Shown here piece after piece: positions 26,645 to 35,262 of a stretch of DNA of 64,000 bases. How positions within the stretch are numbered: the first letter of the stretch is position 1; every line of letters starts with the position of its first letter. Where the stretch lies: NCBI RefSeq assembly GCF_900141755.1, contig NZ_LT670844.1, positions 868,001 to 932,000 of the forward strand. Reading direction: 5' to 3'. This stretch comes from Bradyrhizobium lablabi (GTDB lineage: Bacteria; Pseudomonadota; Alphaproteobacteria; Rhizobiales; Xanthobacteraceae). The translations under genes and the position numbers were made by a program. The notes beneath the pieces are model-generated. The model was not told the DNA's origin, did no database searches, and was given only the letters and a program-made list of their open reading frames with translations.

Positions 26645-28246
26645 TCAGCGGTCGAGCCAGATTTCGGCCCAGCTCTCGCCCATGAAGTCCGCGGTCGTGG
26701 AGTGATTGCGGACATCGGCACGCGCGATGGTCACTGGCTCGAGATCGACCATCGGCAGGATCGGCGCCTCGATGCTGGCAAGCCGATCGAAATCCTTTGC
26801 CAGCGCGACGCGTTTCGGCTCATCGGTCTCGATCGTCATCCTGGCGACGATCTCGTCGAGCTTCGGATTGGAATAGCCGGTGGCGTTGCGGAACGCGGCG
26901 CCTTTGACGATGCCGTCGGTCGTATAATACTGCGTCGTGCCCGGGATCAGCTCGATGCCGCTCGAATTATTGGAAATCGCGACATCATAGTCGTAATCGG
27001 TATAGATGCGCTTAAGTGACGTGGCCCGATCGGGCACCGAGAGGTCGACGGCAATGTCGAGATCCTCGAACGCCTGCTTGACGTATTGGCCCATCTTCAC
27101 GTTCTCCTCGAACCAGCCGGCCGACACCAGGCTCAGTTTGAACCGAGCGCCGTCCTTCACCGGGTAACCCGCAGCATCGAGCATGGCGGAGGCCTTCTTG
27201 ACGTCGAACGGATAGTCCTGGACGTCCTTGCTGAAGAAAATCGTGTTGGAGGTGTGAATGACGCCGATCGAGGGATGGGCCCGCCCGAAGAAGATCGTTT
27301 CCGCGATAAATTGCCGGTCGATCGCATGCATCAAGGCCCGGCGCACCTCACGCTTGTTGAAGATCTCGCGGCGCTGGTTGAACTCGACGGTCGCGACCCA
27401 GGCCGAGTTGGAATAGCCCTTGGTTTCGGCGACAAACTTGCCATCCTTGGTGAGGCGCGCAATGTCTGGGATCGGGATCGGATTGAACGTCCCGATATCG
27501 AGTTGGCCTGCCTCGAAGGCCGCCGAACGCGATGCCGGATCGCGCCACCAGCGGATCACCAGGCGATCGAGATAAGGCAGCCCGGGATTCCAGTAATTGT
27601 CGTTACGCAGATATTCCACGTGACTGCCGCGTACCCATTCCTTGACCTTGAACGGGCCGGTGCCGATTGGCGTATTGTTGATCGGATTGGTGATGATATT
27701 GCTCCCCGCATAGATATGCTTGGGGATCACCAGGCCCGCCTTGCCGGCAAGTACCGACTTGAGAAAGAACTCAGGCACCGGCGCCTTGAACTTCAGCACC
27801 GCGGTCAGCGGATCTGCCGCTTGGGCGCTTTCCAGCGCGTCCAGCGATACCCCCGCCGAGATCGGCTTCCAGTATTCCATCGCGCAGAAGGCAACGTCGT
27901 CGGCCGTGAAGGGCTTGCCGTCGTGCCAGGTGACCTTGTCGCGCAGCTTGATGGTATAGCTACGGAAGTCGGCCGCTGGCTTGATCTCCAGCGCGAGCAC
28001 CGGCTCAAATTCGAGATCGACCGTCAGCCGCAGCAGGCGCTCGTGCACTCGGGTGGACGTAAAATACGGGCTCGATCCGCCGCCAGCGGGAACGAACAGC
28101 GATTGCGGTTCGAAGCCGCCCCAGGTGGCGGTCAGCGTGCCGCCGCGTTTTGGGGTCGTCGCCGCCGCCGCGGAGCCGGCAAGCCGCGTTGCCAGCGCTG
28201 CGCCCGCAGTCGTTATCAGAAAGTCACGTCTCGAAAACCTGCTCAT
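26645..28246 (-). CDS. ABC transporter solute-binding protein, family 5 (oligopeptide type)
   Basis: The 533-residue extracytoplasmic receptor starts with a twin-arginine leader (SRRDFLITTAGAALATRLAG, cleavage near AAA-T). The mature protein has the SBP_bac_5 pattern: PKRGGTLTATWGG, KLRDKVTWHDGKPFTADDV and HAIDRQFIAE. It captures a peptide-like or other organic solute for the OppBCDF-type genes that follow. The surrounding acyl-CoA ligase, thioesterase and dehydrogenases suggest a carboxylic acid or its conjugate rather than simple peptides. Confidence 0.92.
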   Translation of the reverse strand: MSRFSRRDFLITTAGAALATRLAGSAAAATTPKRGGTLTATWGGFEPQSLFVPAGGGSSPYFTSTRVHERLLRLTVDLEFEPVLALEIKPAADFRSYTIKLRDKVTWHDGKPFTADDVAFCAMEYWKPISAGVSLDALESAQAADPLTAVLKFKAPVPEFFLKSVLAGKAGLVIPKHIYAGSNIITNPINNTPIGTGPFKVKEWVRGSHVEYLRNDNYWNPGLPYLDRLVIRWWRDPASRSAAFEAGQLDIGTFNPIPIPDIARLTKDGKFVAETKGYSNSAWVATVEFNQRREIFNKREVRRALMHAIDRQFIAETIFFGRAHPSIGVIHTSNTIFFSKDVQDYPFDVKKASAMLDAAGYPVKDGARFKLSLVSAGWFEENVKMGQYVKQAFEDLDIAVDLSVPDRATSLKRIYTDYDYDVAISNNSSGIELIPGTTQYYTTDGIVKGAAFRNATGYSNPKLDEIVARMTIETDEPKRVALAKDFDRLASIEAPILPMVDLEPVTIARADVRNHSTTADFMGESWAEIWLDR

Positions 28247-28312
28247 CGCGTTTCCTTCGTTGCGAATGCATCGAACCGGTCCTCGTCGCCGCGTTTTCGT
28301 CCCTGCGATCTG

Positions 28313-28747
28313 TTATTTTGCATCCAGTGTCGAATAGGTGCCGCGCCCGACCGCAAGCAGCGCACCTTTTTCATCGAACACATCGACATCGGCGATACCG
28401 ACGCTCTTGCCCGCACGGCGCACCCGCGACACCGCGATCAGGGCGGTGTCGACCGCGGGCCTCAGATAATCGACACGAAAGTTCACGGTCGGCAGGCCGC
28501 GACCGACCATCATGCCGACCGCAAAGTCGCCGGCGGTGTCGATCACCGAGGCGATGACGCCGCCGTGCCATTGCTTCGAACCCGGCCGCCGCTCGAATTC
28601 CGAGCGCATCGGCGACCGCATGGTGATTTCCTGCTTGACCGGATCGGCGGTCACCACGGTGAGGCCCAGAAACAGATTGAACGGCGAAACGTCCAGCATC
28701 TTTTGAATTTCAGCCGCGGTCAGCGGCGTGACGATGCCCTCGCTCAT
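28313..28747 (-). CDS. PaaI-type hotdog thioesterase
   Basis: The 144-residue hotdog-fold protein of the PaaI/4HBT type hydrolyses acyl-CoA thioesters. The core is QWHGGVIASVIDTAGDFAVG, with the Gly-Gly-rich turn and the acid typical of the PaaI active site, followed by TVNFRVDYLRPA. Its ATG overlaps the stop of the alcohol-dehydrogenase gene (28744-28747), showing coupling. It may release a CoA ester made by the ligase further down the run. Confidence 0.88.
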   Translation of the reverse strand: MSEGIVTPLTAAEIQKMLDVSPFNLFLGLTVVTADPVKQEITMRSPMRSEFERRPGSKQWHGGVIASVIDTAGDFAVGMMVGRGLPTVNFRVDYLRPAVDTALIAVSRVRRAGKSVGIADVDVFDEKGALLAVGRGTYSTLDAK

Positions 28748-29757
28748 GGCGTTACCACGACTTTGCCGAACACGGCGCGATCCTCGATGATGCGCACGGC
28801 CTCACTTGCCTGCTCGAGCGGGTAGGTCTTGTCGATCAAGACCTGGAGCTTGCCGGCCTCGACGAGGTCGAACAATTTGACGATGTCGTCGCGCTCCCAG
28901 CCGTTGGAGCCGAGTATTTGCAGTTCGAACGTCCAGATAAAGCGCAGATCCTCGGTGGGTGCGTAGCCCGCGGTGGCGCCGCAGGTTAAAATCCGGCCGC
29001 CGAGCTTCAGGCAGCGCAGCGATTTCACCCAGGTGTCGCCACCGGTAAAATTGACGACGACATCGACGCCGCCGCCTTCGACAAAGCGCCGGCGATGCGG
29101 CTTGCCGTGACGCTCGTAGACGGTCTTCATGAAGTCGTTCTGGGTGTAGAGGATGATCTCGTCGGCGCCGAGTTCGGTGAGACGCTTTCCCTTCGCCTCG
29201 CTGCCGGCGCAGGCAATGACGTAGGCGCCGGCAAGCTTGGCCAGTTGCACGCAGCACACGCCGACGCCACCGCTGGCGCCGAGGATCAGCACTTTCTCGC
29301 CGGCCTTGATCTTGCCGATCGAATTCATCATGCGGATCGCGGTGCCATAGGCCACCGGCAGCGCTGCAGCCTGTTCGAAACTAACCGCGTCGGGGATCCT
29401 GACCAGCTGATGCGCCTTGGCACGACAGAATTCGGCAAGACCGCCGTCCTGGGTCTCGCCCATCAGGCCGCCCTCGACGCGGTTGACCGGGTCGATCAGA
29501 ACGCGGTCGCCAATCGTCCAGCCCGAAACGCCGGCGCCGATCTCGGCGATCTCGCCAACGACATCTAATCCAATGATAACAGGCAGAGGCACCTTGATGC
29601 CGGGCATGCCGCGGCGGGTGAACACGTCGTGATAGTTGATTGACGAGGCTTTGACCCGAACGACGACATCGCCCTCGCCGGCCTTCGGCGTTGGATAATC
29701 CACGACGTATCGAAGTTTATCGTTGTCGCCATGTTCGTGAAGGACCACTGCTCGCAT
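28744..29757 (-). CDS. Zinc-type alcohol dehydrogenase/quinone oxidoreductase (MDR family)
   Basis: The 337-residue medium-chain dehydrogenase/reductase has MRAVVLHEHGDNDKLRY at the start, VIIGLDVVGEIAEIGAGV and the NAD(P)-binding ILGASGGVGVCCVQLA (about residues 155-170). The structural-zinc cysteine cluster of classic alcohol dehydrogenases is not evident, so it is closer to the quinone-oxidoreductase branch. It is translationally coupled to the thioesterase gene and precedes the importer genes. Confidence 0.88.
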   Translation of the reverse strand: MRAVVLHEHGDNDKLRYVVDYPTPKAGEGDVVVRVKASSINYHDVFTRRGMPGIKVPLPVIIGLDVVGEIAEIGAGVSGWTIGDRVLIDPVNRVEGGLMGETQDGGLAEFCRAKAHQLVRIPDAVSFEQAAALPVAYGTAIRMMNSIGKIKAGEKVLILGASGGVGVCCVQLAKLAGAYVIACAGSEAKGKRLTELGADEIILYTQNDFMKTVYERHGKPHRRRFVEGGGVDVVVNFTGGDTWVKSLRCLKLGGRILTCGATAGYAPTEDLRFIWTFELQILGSNGWERDDIVKLFDLVEAGKLQVLIDKTYPLEQASEAVRIIEDRAVFGKVVVTP

Positions 29758-29822
29758 GTTCGTTTCGCTCCCTGGTTAAGCCCGAGCCCCGAGGGACCGG
29801 TTACTTTGGGTTAAGTCTTTCA

Positions 29823-30671
29823 TCATGACGAGGTAAATCCAAGCGCGACATTGGCAGCGTCCGGATGCGACACAACGATGCCGCCGGCGTAAGGCCGGTA
29901 TGCGATGCCGACCGCGTCGAACAGCGCGCGCGGCGTCGCGAGCGAAGCGACCTTGAACGTCAGCGCGACCATGCGATCCGAACCGTCCTCGCTGACGGGT
30001 GCGGCGCCGGCGTAGCGGTCGGCGACCACGGCCGGCTCCAGCACCAGCACGGTTGCCGCACCGGCCCGAAACGAAACGCCGCCCTGGACCGGCACCAGCA
30101 GGTCCGGGCCGAACATCTCATCGTACACCGCAGCAGTGCGGGCCGGCTCGTACGAGGCGATGACGAATTCGACGATGTCGGTGACGCCGTTCGGATGGGC
30201 CTGCCAATCCGGGCGGTACACCAGCTCGGGCGTATCGTGGTGGCAGAAGAAGGTACGACCGTTCCGCACCATGTCGGCGCCGACGCGGATCACCTTGAAA
30301 CGGGCATCCTGGGCCCCCGTGGGCAGCGCCACGGGCCGCGCGAAACTCATCGGCTCCATCACCGGAACGCCGCGGCTTTTCAATGTCGCATAAACCAGGT
30401 CGGCGTCGACCGACTTGAACACCAGGCCCGTCAGCCCGGCGGGATGCGCCCACAGATCGGCGCGCATCGTCTCGCGCCCCGGCAGGTAACCAAGAAGCTC
30501 CAGATAATTCGTCCCGAAGATCGCGAGATTGTTACTTGAACCCAGGGTGTGGTGGCCGCGCTCCGTCAGCGCAAAGCCGAGGCGGGAATATTGTGCGGCG
30601 GCCTCGTCGAGCTTCCCCATCACGTTGATGACGACGTGATCGAGCACCGGTTGGATGGCAGCATCACTCAT
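29823..30671 (-). CDS. VOC/glyoxalase-like domain protein
   Basis: The 282-residue protein resembles the Glyoxalase_3-type VOC family: DHVVINVMGKLDEAAAQY, then LGSSNNLAIFGTNYLELLG, with a second VOC-like half from about residue 150. Possible metal ligands are H and E residues at HVVIN and NYLELLG. Members include isomerases, dioxygenases and binding proteins, so the reaction is not known. It lies within the same-strand run between the racemase and dehydrogenase genes. Confidence 0.8.
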   Translation of the reverse strand: MSDAAIQPVLDHVVINVMGKLDEAAAQYSRLGFALTERGHHTLGSSNNLAIFGTNYLELLGYLPGRETMRADLWAHPAGLTGLVFKSVDADLVYATLKSRGVPVMEPMSFARPVALPTGAQDARFKVIRVGADMVRNGRTFFCHHDTPELVYRPDWQAHPNGVTDIVEFVIASYEPARTAAVYDEMFGPDLLVPVQGGVSFRAGAATVLVLEPAVVADRYAGAAPVSEDGSDRMVALTFKVASLATPRALFDAVGIAYRPYAGGIVVSHPDAANVALGFTSS

Positions 30672-30736
30672 ACGTCTAAGTCCTTATCGCTGCACGAGAA
30701 ATAACGTTGCAAGATCGATGCCATTTCATGACGGTT

Positions 30737-31456
30737 TCAGGCGGCGCGTGGACGCGGCGTCGGTTTCAGCATCGAGAATTCAAGTGCAGCATCAGCATGG
30801 AGCAATGTCGAGTCGAACACCGGAAGATCGATGTGTTCGGGACCGACCAGCAAGCAGATCTCGGTGCAGCCGAGGATCACGCTGTCGGCACCTCGCGCCT
30901 TGCCGCGCGCGATCGCGTCGAGATAGAGCTGTCGCGACTCGGCGCGCACGATACCCTGGCAGAGCTCGTCGAAGATGATGTCATGGATGACGGTACGGTC
31001 GTCGGCATCGGGGATCACCGGGTCGAGCCCAAATCGCTCGCGCAGCCGCGCCACGTAAAAATCCTGTTCCATCGTGTAACGCGTCGCCAGCAGCAGCGGA
31101 CGCTTCAGGCTTTCATCCCTGATGGCGGTAGCGGTGACATCGGCGATATGCAGCAGCGGGATCGAGACCGCCTGTTGAATCTCGTCGGCGAGCTTGTGCA
31201 TGGTGTTGGTGCAGATCAGCACACAGCCTGCACCCCCTTGCTCCAGACCACGCGCGATATCCACCAGAATCCGACTCGCCTGGTCCCAAAGTCCCTGCTT
31301 CTGGAGGCTGACGATCGCATCGAAATCGACCGATCGCATCAGGATATCAGCGGAGTGAAGGCCGCCCAGCCGCTCGCGGGCCTGCTCATTCAATCGGCGG
31401 TAATACACGGCAGTGCTTTCCCAGCTCATTCCGCCAATCAAACCAATCGTCTGCAT
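30737..31456 (-). CDS. Aspartate/glutamate racemase family, YgeA/RacX-like amino-acid racemase
   Basis: The 239-residue protein begins TIGLIGGMSWESTAVYYR, typical of YgeA/RacX-type racemases. The two catalytic cysteines are C82 in CTNTMHK and C197 in GCTEI. This is a PLP-independent, cytoplasmic two-base racemase. The frame extends to 31519, but the ATG at 31456 starts the conserved domain. With the hydantoinase and carbamoylase genes nearby it may supply or invert amino-acid stereochemistry; the substrate is unproven. Confidence 0.88.
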   Translation of the reverse strand: MQTIGLIGGMSWESTAVYYRRLNEQARERLGGLHSADILMRSVDFDAIVSLQKQGLWDQASRILVDIARGLEQGGAGCVLICTNTMHKLADEIQQAVSIPLLHIADVTATAIRDESLKRPLLLATRYTMEQDFYVARLRERFGLDPVIPDADDRTVIHDIIFDELCQGIVRAESRQLYLDAIARGKARGADSVILGCTEICLLVGPEHIDLPVFDSTLLHADAALEFSMLKPTPRPRAA

Positions 31457-31709
31457 TGCTGCTGCCTGCTTTTCCCGACATTTCTGCCTTGGATGCAACA
31501 TAGCAGCGAAATCGCGCAATCCGATTGCGGATCGGCATCAGGATAGACGGTTTGGCCGGGAATAAACTCCATAGTCGGGGCGATGCGCGGAATAGGATTT
31601 CAATATCGAACTGGCGCCGAGTTTGGCATGCTCTTCCGGGATATCGGCGCGTGGGGAGCCCTACCCGGCTCACGCGCCGCTTGCCCTCAGGGGCGTCAAA
31701 CGCAAACTA

Positions 31710-33377
31710 TCAGGTCGCAGCTACAGCGATCTCGGTCTCGATATGCGGCACGGCCTCAACCAGCTCGCGCGTGTAATCGGTTTGTGGGTTGTCGAACAGG
31801 GCCCGGCTTTCGCCCTGCTCGACGATGCGGCCGTTTCGGAGCACGATGGTGCGGTCGCACATCATGCGAACGACGTTGAGGTCGTGGCTGACGAACAGGA
31901 AGGCAAGGTCATCCTCGCGCCGCAACCGGTCGAGCAGCTGCAGCACCACCGCCTGCACCGAGACGTCGAGCGCCGCCGTCGGCTCATCCAGCACCAAGAG
32001 GCGCGGCCGGCAGGCAATGGCGCGGGCGATGCCGACGCGGGCCTTCTGCCCGCCGGAGAGCTGGTGCGGAAAGCGCGGCAGCAATTCGGCCGGAAGGCCT
32101 ACCCGCTCCGCGCACTCCTCGACCCGCTGCCGCAGCGCGTCGCCCGCGCGCATGCCGCCAAGCCGCAGCAGCGGATGGGCGATACAGTCAAATGCGGTGA
32201 AGCGCGGGTTTAGGCTGTCGTTCGGATCCTGAAAGACGATCTGGATATCCTTGCGGAACGGCGAGCGGTGAAAGTCGCGCGCCGGGATATGGCCGATCGA
32301 TTGTCCCTCGAACGAGATGTCCCCCTCGCTCGGGTCGATCAGCCGGCAGATCATGCGCGAGGTCGTGCTCTTGCCGGAACCGGATTCGCCGACCAGACCG
32401 ACGGCCTCGCCGGCGTTGATCAGCATCGAAAAGTCCGCGACCGCGGCGGAGCCCTGATCGAAGCGTTTTGCGAGTTTTTGCACCTCGAGCAACGGCGGCG
32501 TACCCGACGCGGGCGGCGGTCTCTGCGCAATCTTGATCGCTGCGTACCGGCCCCGCTCCTCTTCCGTCACCAGATCGGCGATGCGCGAACTCGCCGTGGG
32601 CGAGGCGGCAACAAGACGTCTGGTGTAGGGATGGCGCGGGGCGCGGAACAGAACCTTCGGCTCGGCCTCCTCGACCAGGCGGCCCTGCTCCATCACCACA
32701 ACGCGGCGGCAGTAACGGGCGGCCAGGCCTAGGTCATGGGTGATCAGGATGGTCGCCATGCCGCGCGCGGCCGCGATACCCGTCAAGAGATCCATCACGA
32801 CCTTTTGCGTCGTGACGTCAAGCCCGGTGGTCGGCTCGTCGGCGATCAGAAGCGCCGGGTTGCAGGAAATCGCCATCGCGATCATCACCCGCTGGCACAT
32901 GCCGCCGGAGAGTTCGTGCGGATAAGCCGACAAGCGTTTTTCAGGATCGCGAATTTGCACGGCGCGCAGCAGCTCGAGCGCCTGCGCGCGCGCTTCACCT
33001 CGCGAGAGGCGTTTATGGGCCGAGATGGCATCGGCGATCTGGTCGCCGACGGCGCGGATCGGATTGAGCGCCGCGCGCGGATTCTGGAAAATCATCGCAA
33101 TCGCGGCGCCGTGCAGGCTCCGGAAATCGCTTCCCGATGTCTTGGTGATGTCCTGCCCGCGAAACCGTATATCGCCTGCCGTGATGCGGCCGGCCGCGTC
33201 GAGCTGCCGCGTAATTGCAAAACCGGTGACGGATTTGCCCGAGCCGCTCTCGCCAACGAGGCCGAGCATCTCGCCCTCGTCAAGCGACAGCGTGACGCCG
33301 CGCACCGCCTCGACCAGGCCGCGCCGTGTCGAGAACGTGACGTGCAGGTCGCTTAATGCCAGCAGCGCCTTGGTCAT
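31710..33377 (-). CDS. Fused double-ATPase subunit of an oligopeptide-type ABC transporter
   Basis: The 555-residue protein contains two complete nucleotide-binding domains, OppD-like then OppF-like. The first has GESGSGKSVTGFAI, LSGGMCQRVMIAMAI and [12 protein letters not shown]; the second has GESGSGKSTTSRM, LSGGQKARVGIARAI and LVLDEPTAALD. Fusion of both ATPases in one chain resembles GsiA/YejF types. The ATG at 33377 overlaps the permease stop (ATGA). It powers the second importer of this window; the first importer has separate ATPases. Confidence 0.94.
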   Translation of the reverse strand: MTKALLALSDLHVTFSTRRGLVEAVRGVTLSLDEGEMLGLVGESGSGKSVTGFAITRQLDAAGRITAGDIRFRGQDITKTSGSDFRSLHGAAIAMIFQNPRAALNPIRAVGDQIADAISAHKRLSRGEARAQALELLRAVQIRDPEKRLSAYPHELSGGMCQRVMIAMAISCNPALLIADEPTTGLDVTTQKVVMDLLTGIAAARGMATILITHDLGLAARYCRRVVVMEQGRLVEEAEPKVLFRAPRHPYTRRLVAASPTASSRIADLVTEEERGRYAAIKIAQRPPPASGTPPLLEVQKLAKRFDQGSAAVADFSMLINAGEAVGLVGESGSGKSTTSRMICRLIDPSEGDISFEGQSIGHIPARDFHRSPFRKDIQIVFQDPNDSLNPRFTAFDCIAHPLLRLGGMRAGDALRQRVEECAERVGLPAELLPRFPHQLSGGQKARVGIARAIACRPRLLVLDEPTAALDVSVQAVVLQLLDRLRREDDLAFLFVSHDLNVVRMMCDRTIVLRNGRIVEQGESRALFDNPQTDYTRELVEAVPHIETEIAVAAT

Positions 33378-34222
33378 GTTCGCATGCGGGGGTCGAGAAT
33401 ATCGCGGACCCCGTCGCCGAGCAGGTTGAAGCACAGCACCGCCAGCATCAGCGCCAGGCCCGGAAAGGCGACCAGCCACCACTTGCCGGTCGAAATGAAG
33501 CGCGCCCCCTCCGCAACCATGATGCCCCATTCCGGCGTTGGCGGCTTGACGCCAAGGCCGATAAAGGAAAGTCCGGCGGCATTGAGGATCGCCCAGCCCA
33601 GATTGAGTGACATTTGCACCGCCATCGCCGGCAGCACGTTCGGCAGCAGGAACCGCAGCACGACCGAGATGTGGCTGTCGCCGCAGGCGCGCGCAGCTTC
33701 GACCCAGCCGAGATTGCGGCGGATATTCACCTCCGCCCGCGCAAAACGGATGTAGAACGGCAGATTGATGATGGCGGTTGCGATGACGATGTTCTCGACG
33801 CGATTACCGAGCGCCGCCACCATTGCCATCGCCAATACGAAAAGCGGAAAGGCCATCAGCACGTCGACGAAGCGGCCGACGCCGCGATCGAGCCGGCCAC
33901 CGGCATAGCCGCAGATCGCGCCAATCACGGCGCCGAGCGCAAAGGAAATTCCGACCGCCGAGACGGCGATGACGAGATCGAGCCGCGCCGCGACGATCAA
34001 GCGGCTGAATACGTCGCGGCCAAGCTGATCGGTGCCGGCGATATGTGCCACGCTTGGCGGCATCAGCGCCTGCGGCACATCCGAGACGACCGGATCGTAT
34101 GGCACGATCCAGGGCCCGAGGATCGCGATGAGCGTCAGCAGCAAGACCCCGGCAGCGGCAACCGCGGTCAGCGGGTTGCCGCGCAGGATCCAGCCGGCAT
34201 GGCGAAGCGTCGCGCTGGTCAT
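33374..34222 (-). CDS. ABC transporter permease (OppC-like), second importer
   Basis: The 282-residue permease has about six spans, IAGTDQLGRDVFSRLI, and an EAA-type loop around ARACGDSHISVVLRFLLPNVL. Start and stop overlap both neighbours by ATGA (34219-34222 and 33374-33377), so stoichiometric synthesis is expected. The N-terminus fits OppC/GsiD permeases. Confidence 0.93.
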   Translation of the reverse strand: MTSATLRHAGWILRGNPLTAVAAAGVLLLTLIAILGPWIVPYDPVVSDVPQALMPPSVAHIAGTDQLGRDVFSRLIVAARLDLVIAVSAVGISFALGAVIGAICGYAGGRLDRGVGRFVDVLMAFPLFVLAMAMVAALGNRVENIVIATAIINLPFYIRFARAEVNIRRNLGWVEAARACGDSHISVVLRFLLPNVLPAMAVQMSLNLGWAILNAAGLSFIGLGVKPPTPEWGIMVAEGARFISTGKWWLVAFPGLALMLAVLCFNLLGDGVRDILDPRMRT

Positions 34223-35250
34223 CCGATTGTTACCCGCGGATCGGCGATGCCATAGAGCACGTCCACCACAAGATTGACGATCACAAACACGCTCGCCATC
34301 AAAAGCACAAAACCCTGCACCGGCGCATAATCGGAGGAGAGCAGCGCGTCGAGCGCATATGAGGCGACGCCCGGCCAGGAGAACACCTTCTCCACCAGCA
34401 CATTGGCGCCGAGCATGGTCGAGAACACGATGCCGGCGATGGTGATGACCGGCAGGATGGCGTTGCGCAAGGCATAAGTAATGACCACCCGCCACCAGGG
34501 CAGGCCGACGGAACGGGCGGTGCGCACGAAATCGCTGCCAAGCGAAACCAGCATCGAGGCGCGGGTGATGCGCGCCAGCGGCGCTATCACGAACAGCGCC
34601 ATGCTCACCGCCGGCAGGATCAGTTGTCTGAAAGCGGCCCACCATCCCTCGAAATCGCCGGCGAGCAGGAAGTCGATCAACAAGAAACCGGTCCGCGATG
34701 GCGGCAGCGAGGCGAATATATCGACCCGGCCGGTCGGGTCAGGCGCAAGGCCGAGCAGGTAATAGAAGACATAGATCAGCAGCAGACCCGAAACGAAGGT
34801 CGGCACGCAGACGCCGAGCGCGCAGAATAACCGTACGCCATGATCAATGACCGAGCCCGGCTTTAATGCCGCCAGCACCCCGAGCGGCACCGCCGACACC
34901 AGCGCGATCAGGAGTGCCGTGAAGGTCAGTTCCAGCGAGGCCGGTAACCGCTCGCGCAGATCGGTCGTGACCAGCTGCCCGGTCATCATTGATCGGCCGA
35001 GGTTGCCGCGGCCGACATCATAGAGATAGAGCATCAACTGATCCGGGACCGGCTTGTTGAGGCCCATCTGCTTGCGGATCGCCTCGATCTCCTCCTTGCC
35101 CGCATTCGGCCCGGAGGCGAAAAACACCGCCGGATCGCCCGGCAGCACCCGCATCAATAGGAAGGTGAAGACGAGCACGCCAAACAACGCCGGAAGCGAC
35201 GACAGGAAACGCCGGCCTGCCCGTATCATGGTTGCGCCAAAGGCCGCCAT
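34219..35250 (-). CDS. ABC transporter permease (OppB-like), second importer
   Basis: The 343-residue OppB-type permease has an N-terminal span (LPALFGVLVFTFLLMRVLPGDPA), about six spans in all, and the cytoplasmic loop DFVRTARSVGLPWWRVVITYAL (part). The ATG at 35250 follows the solute-receptor stop by 12 bp. An internal ATG seven residues later is possible. It pairs with the OppC-like gene downstream. Confidence 0.92.
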   Translation of the reverse strand: MAAFGATMIRAGRRFLSSLPALFGVLVFTFLLMRVLPGDPAVFFASGPNAGKEEIEAIRKQMGLNKPVPDQLMLYLYDVGRGNLGRSMMTGQLVTTDLRERLPASLELTFTALLIALVSAVPLGVLAALKPGSVIDHGVRLFCALGVCVPTFVSGLLLIYVFYYLLGLAPDPTGRVDIFASLPPSRTGFLLIDFLLAGDFEGWWAAFRQLILPAVSMALFVIAPLARITRASMLVSLGSDFVRTARSVGLPWWRVVITYALRNAILPVITIAGIVFSTMLGANVLVEKVFSWPGVASYALDALLSSDYAPVQGFVLLMASVFVIVNLVVDVLYGIADPRVTIG

Positions 35251-35262
35251 CCCGCTGGCCTG

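Noticed and set aside
27086..28825. Plus-strand frame of 579 codons opposite the solute-binding protein
   Set aside because: Antisense shadow in high-G+C DNA; no domain, and the minus-strand receptor is clear.
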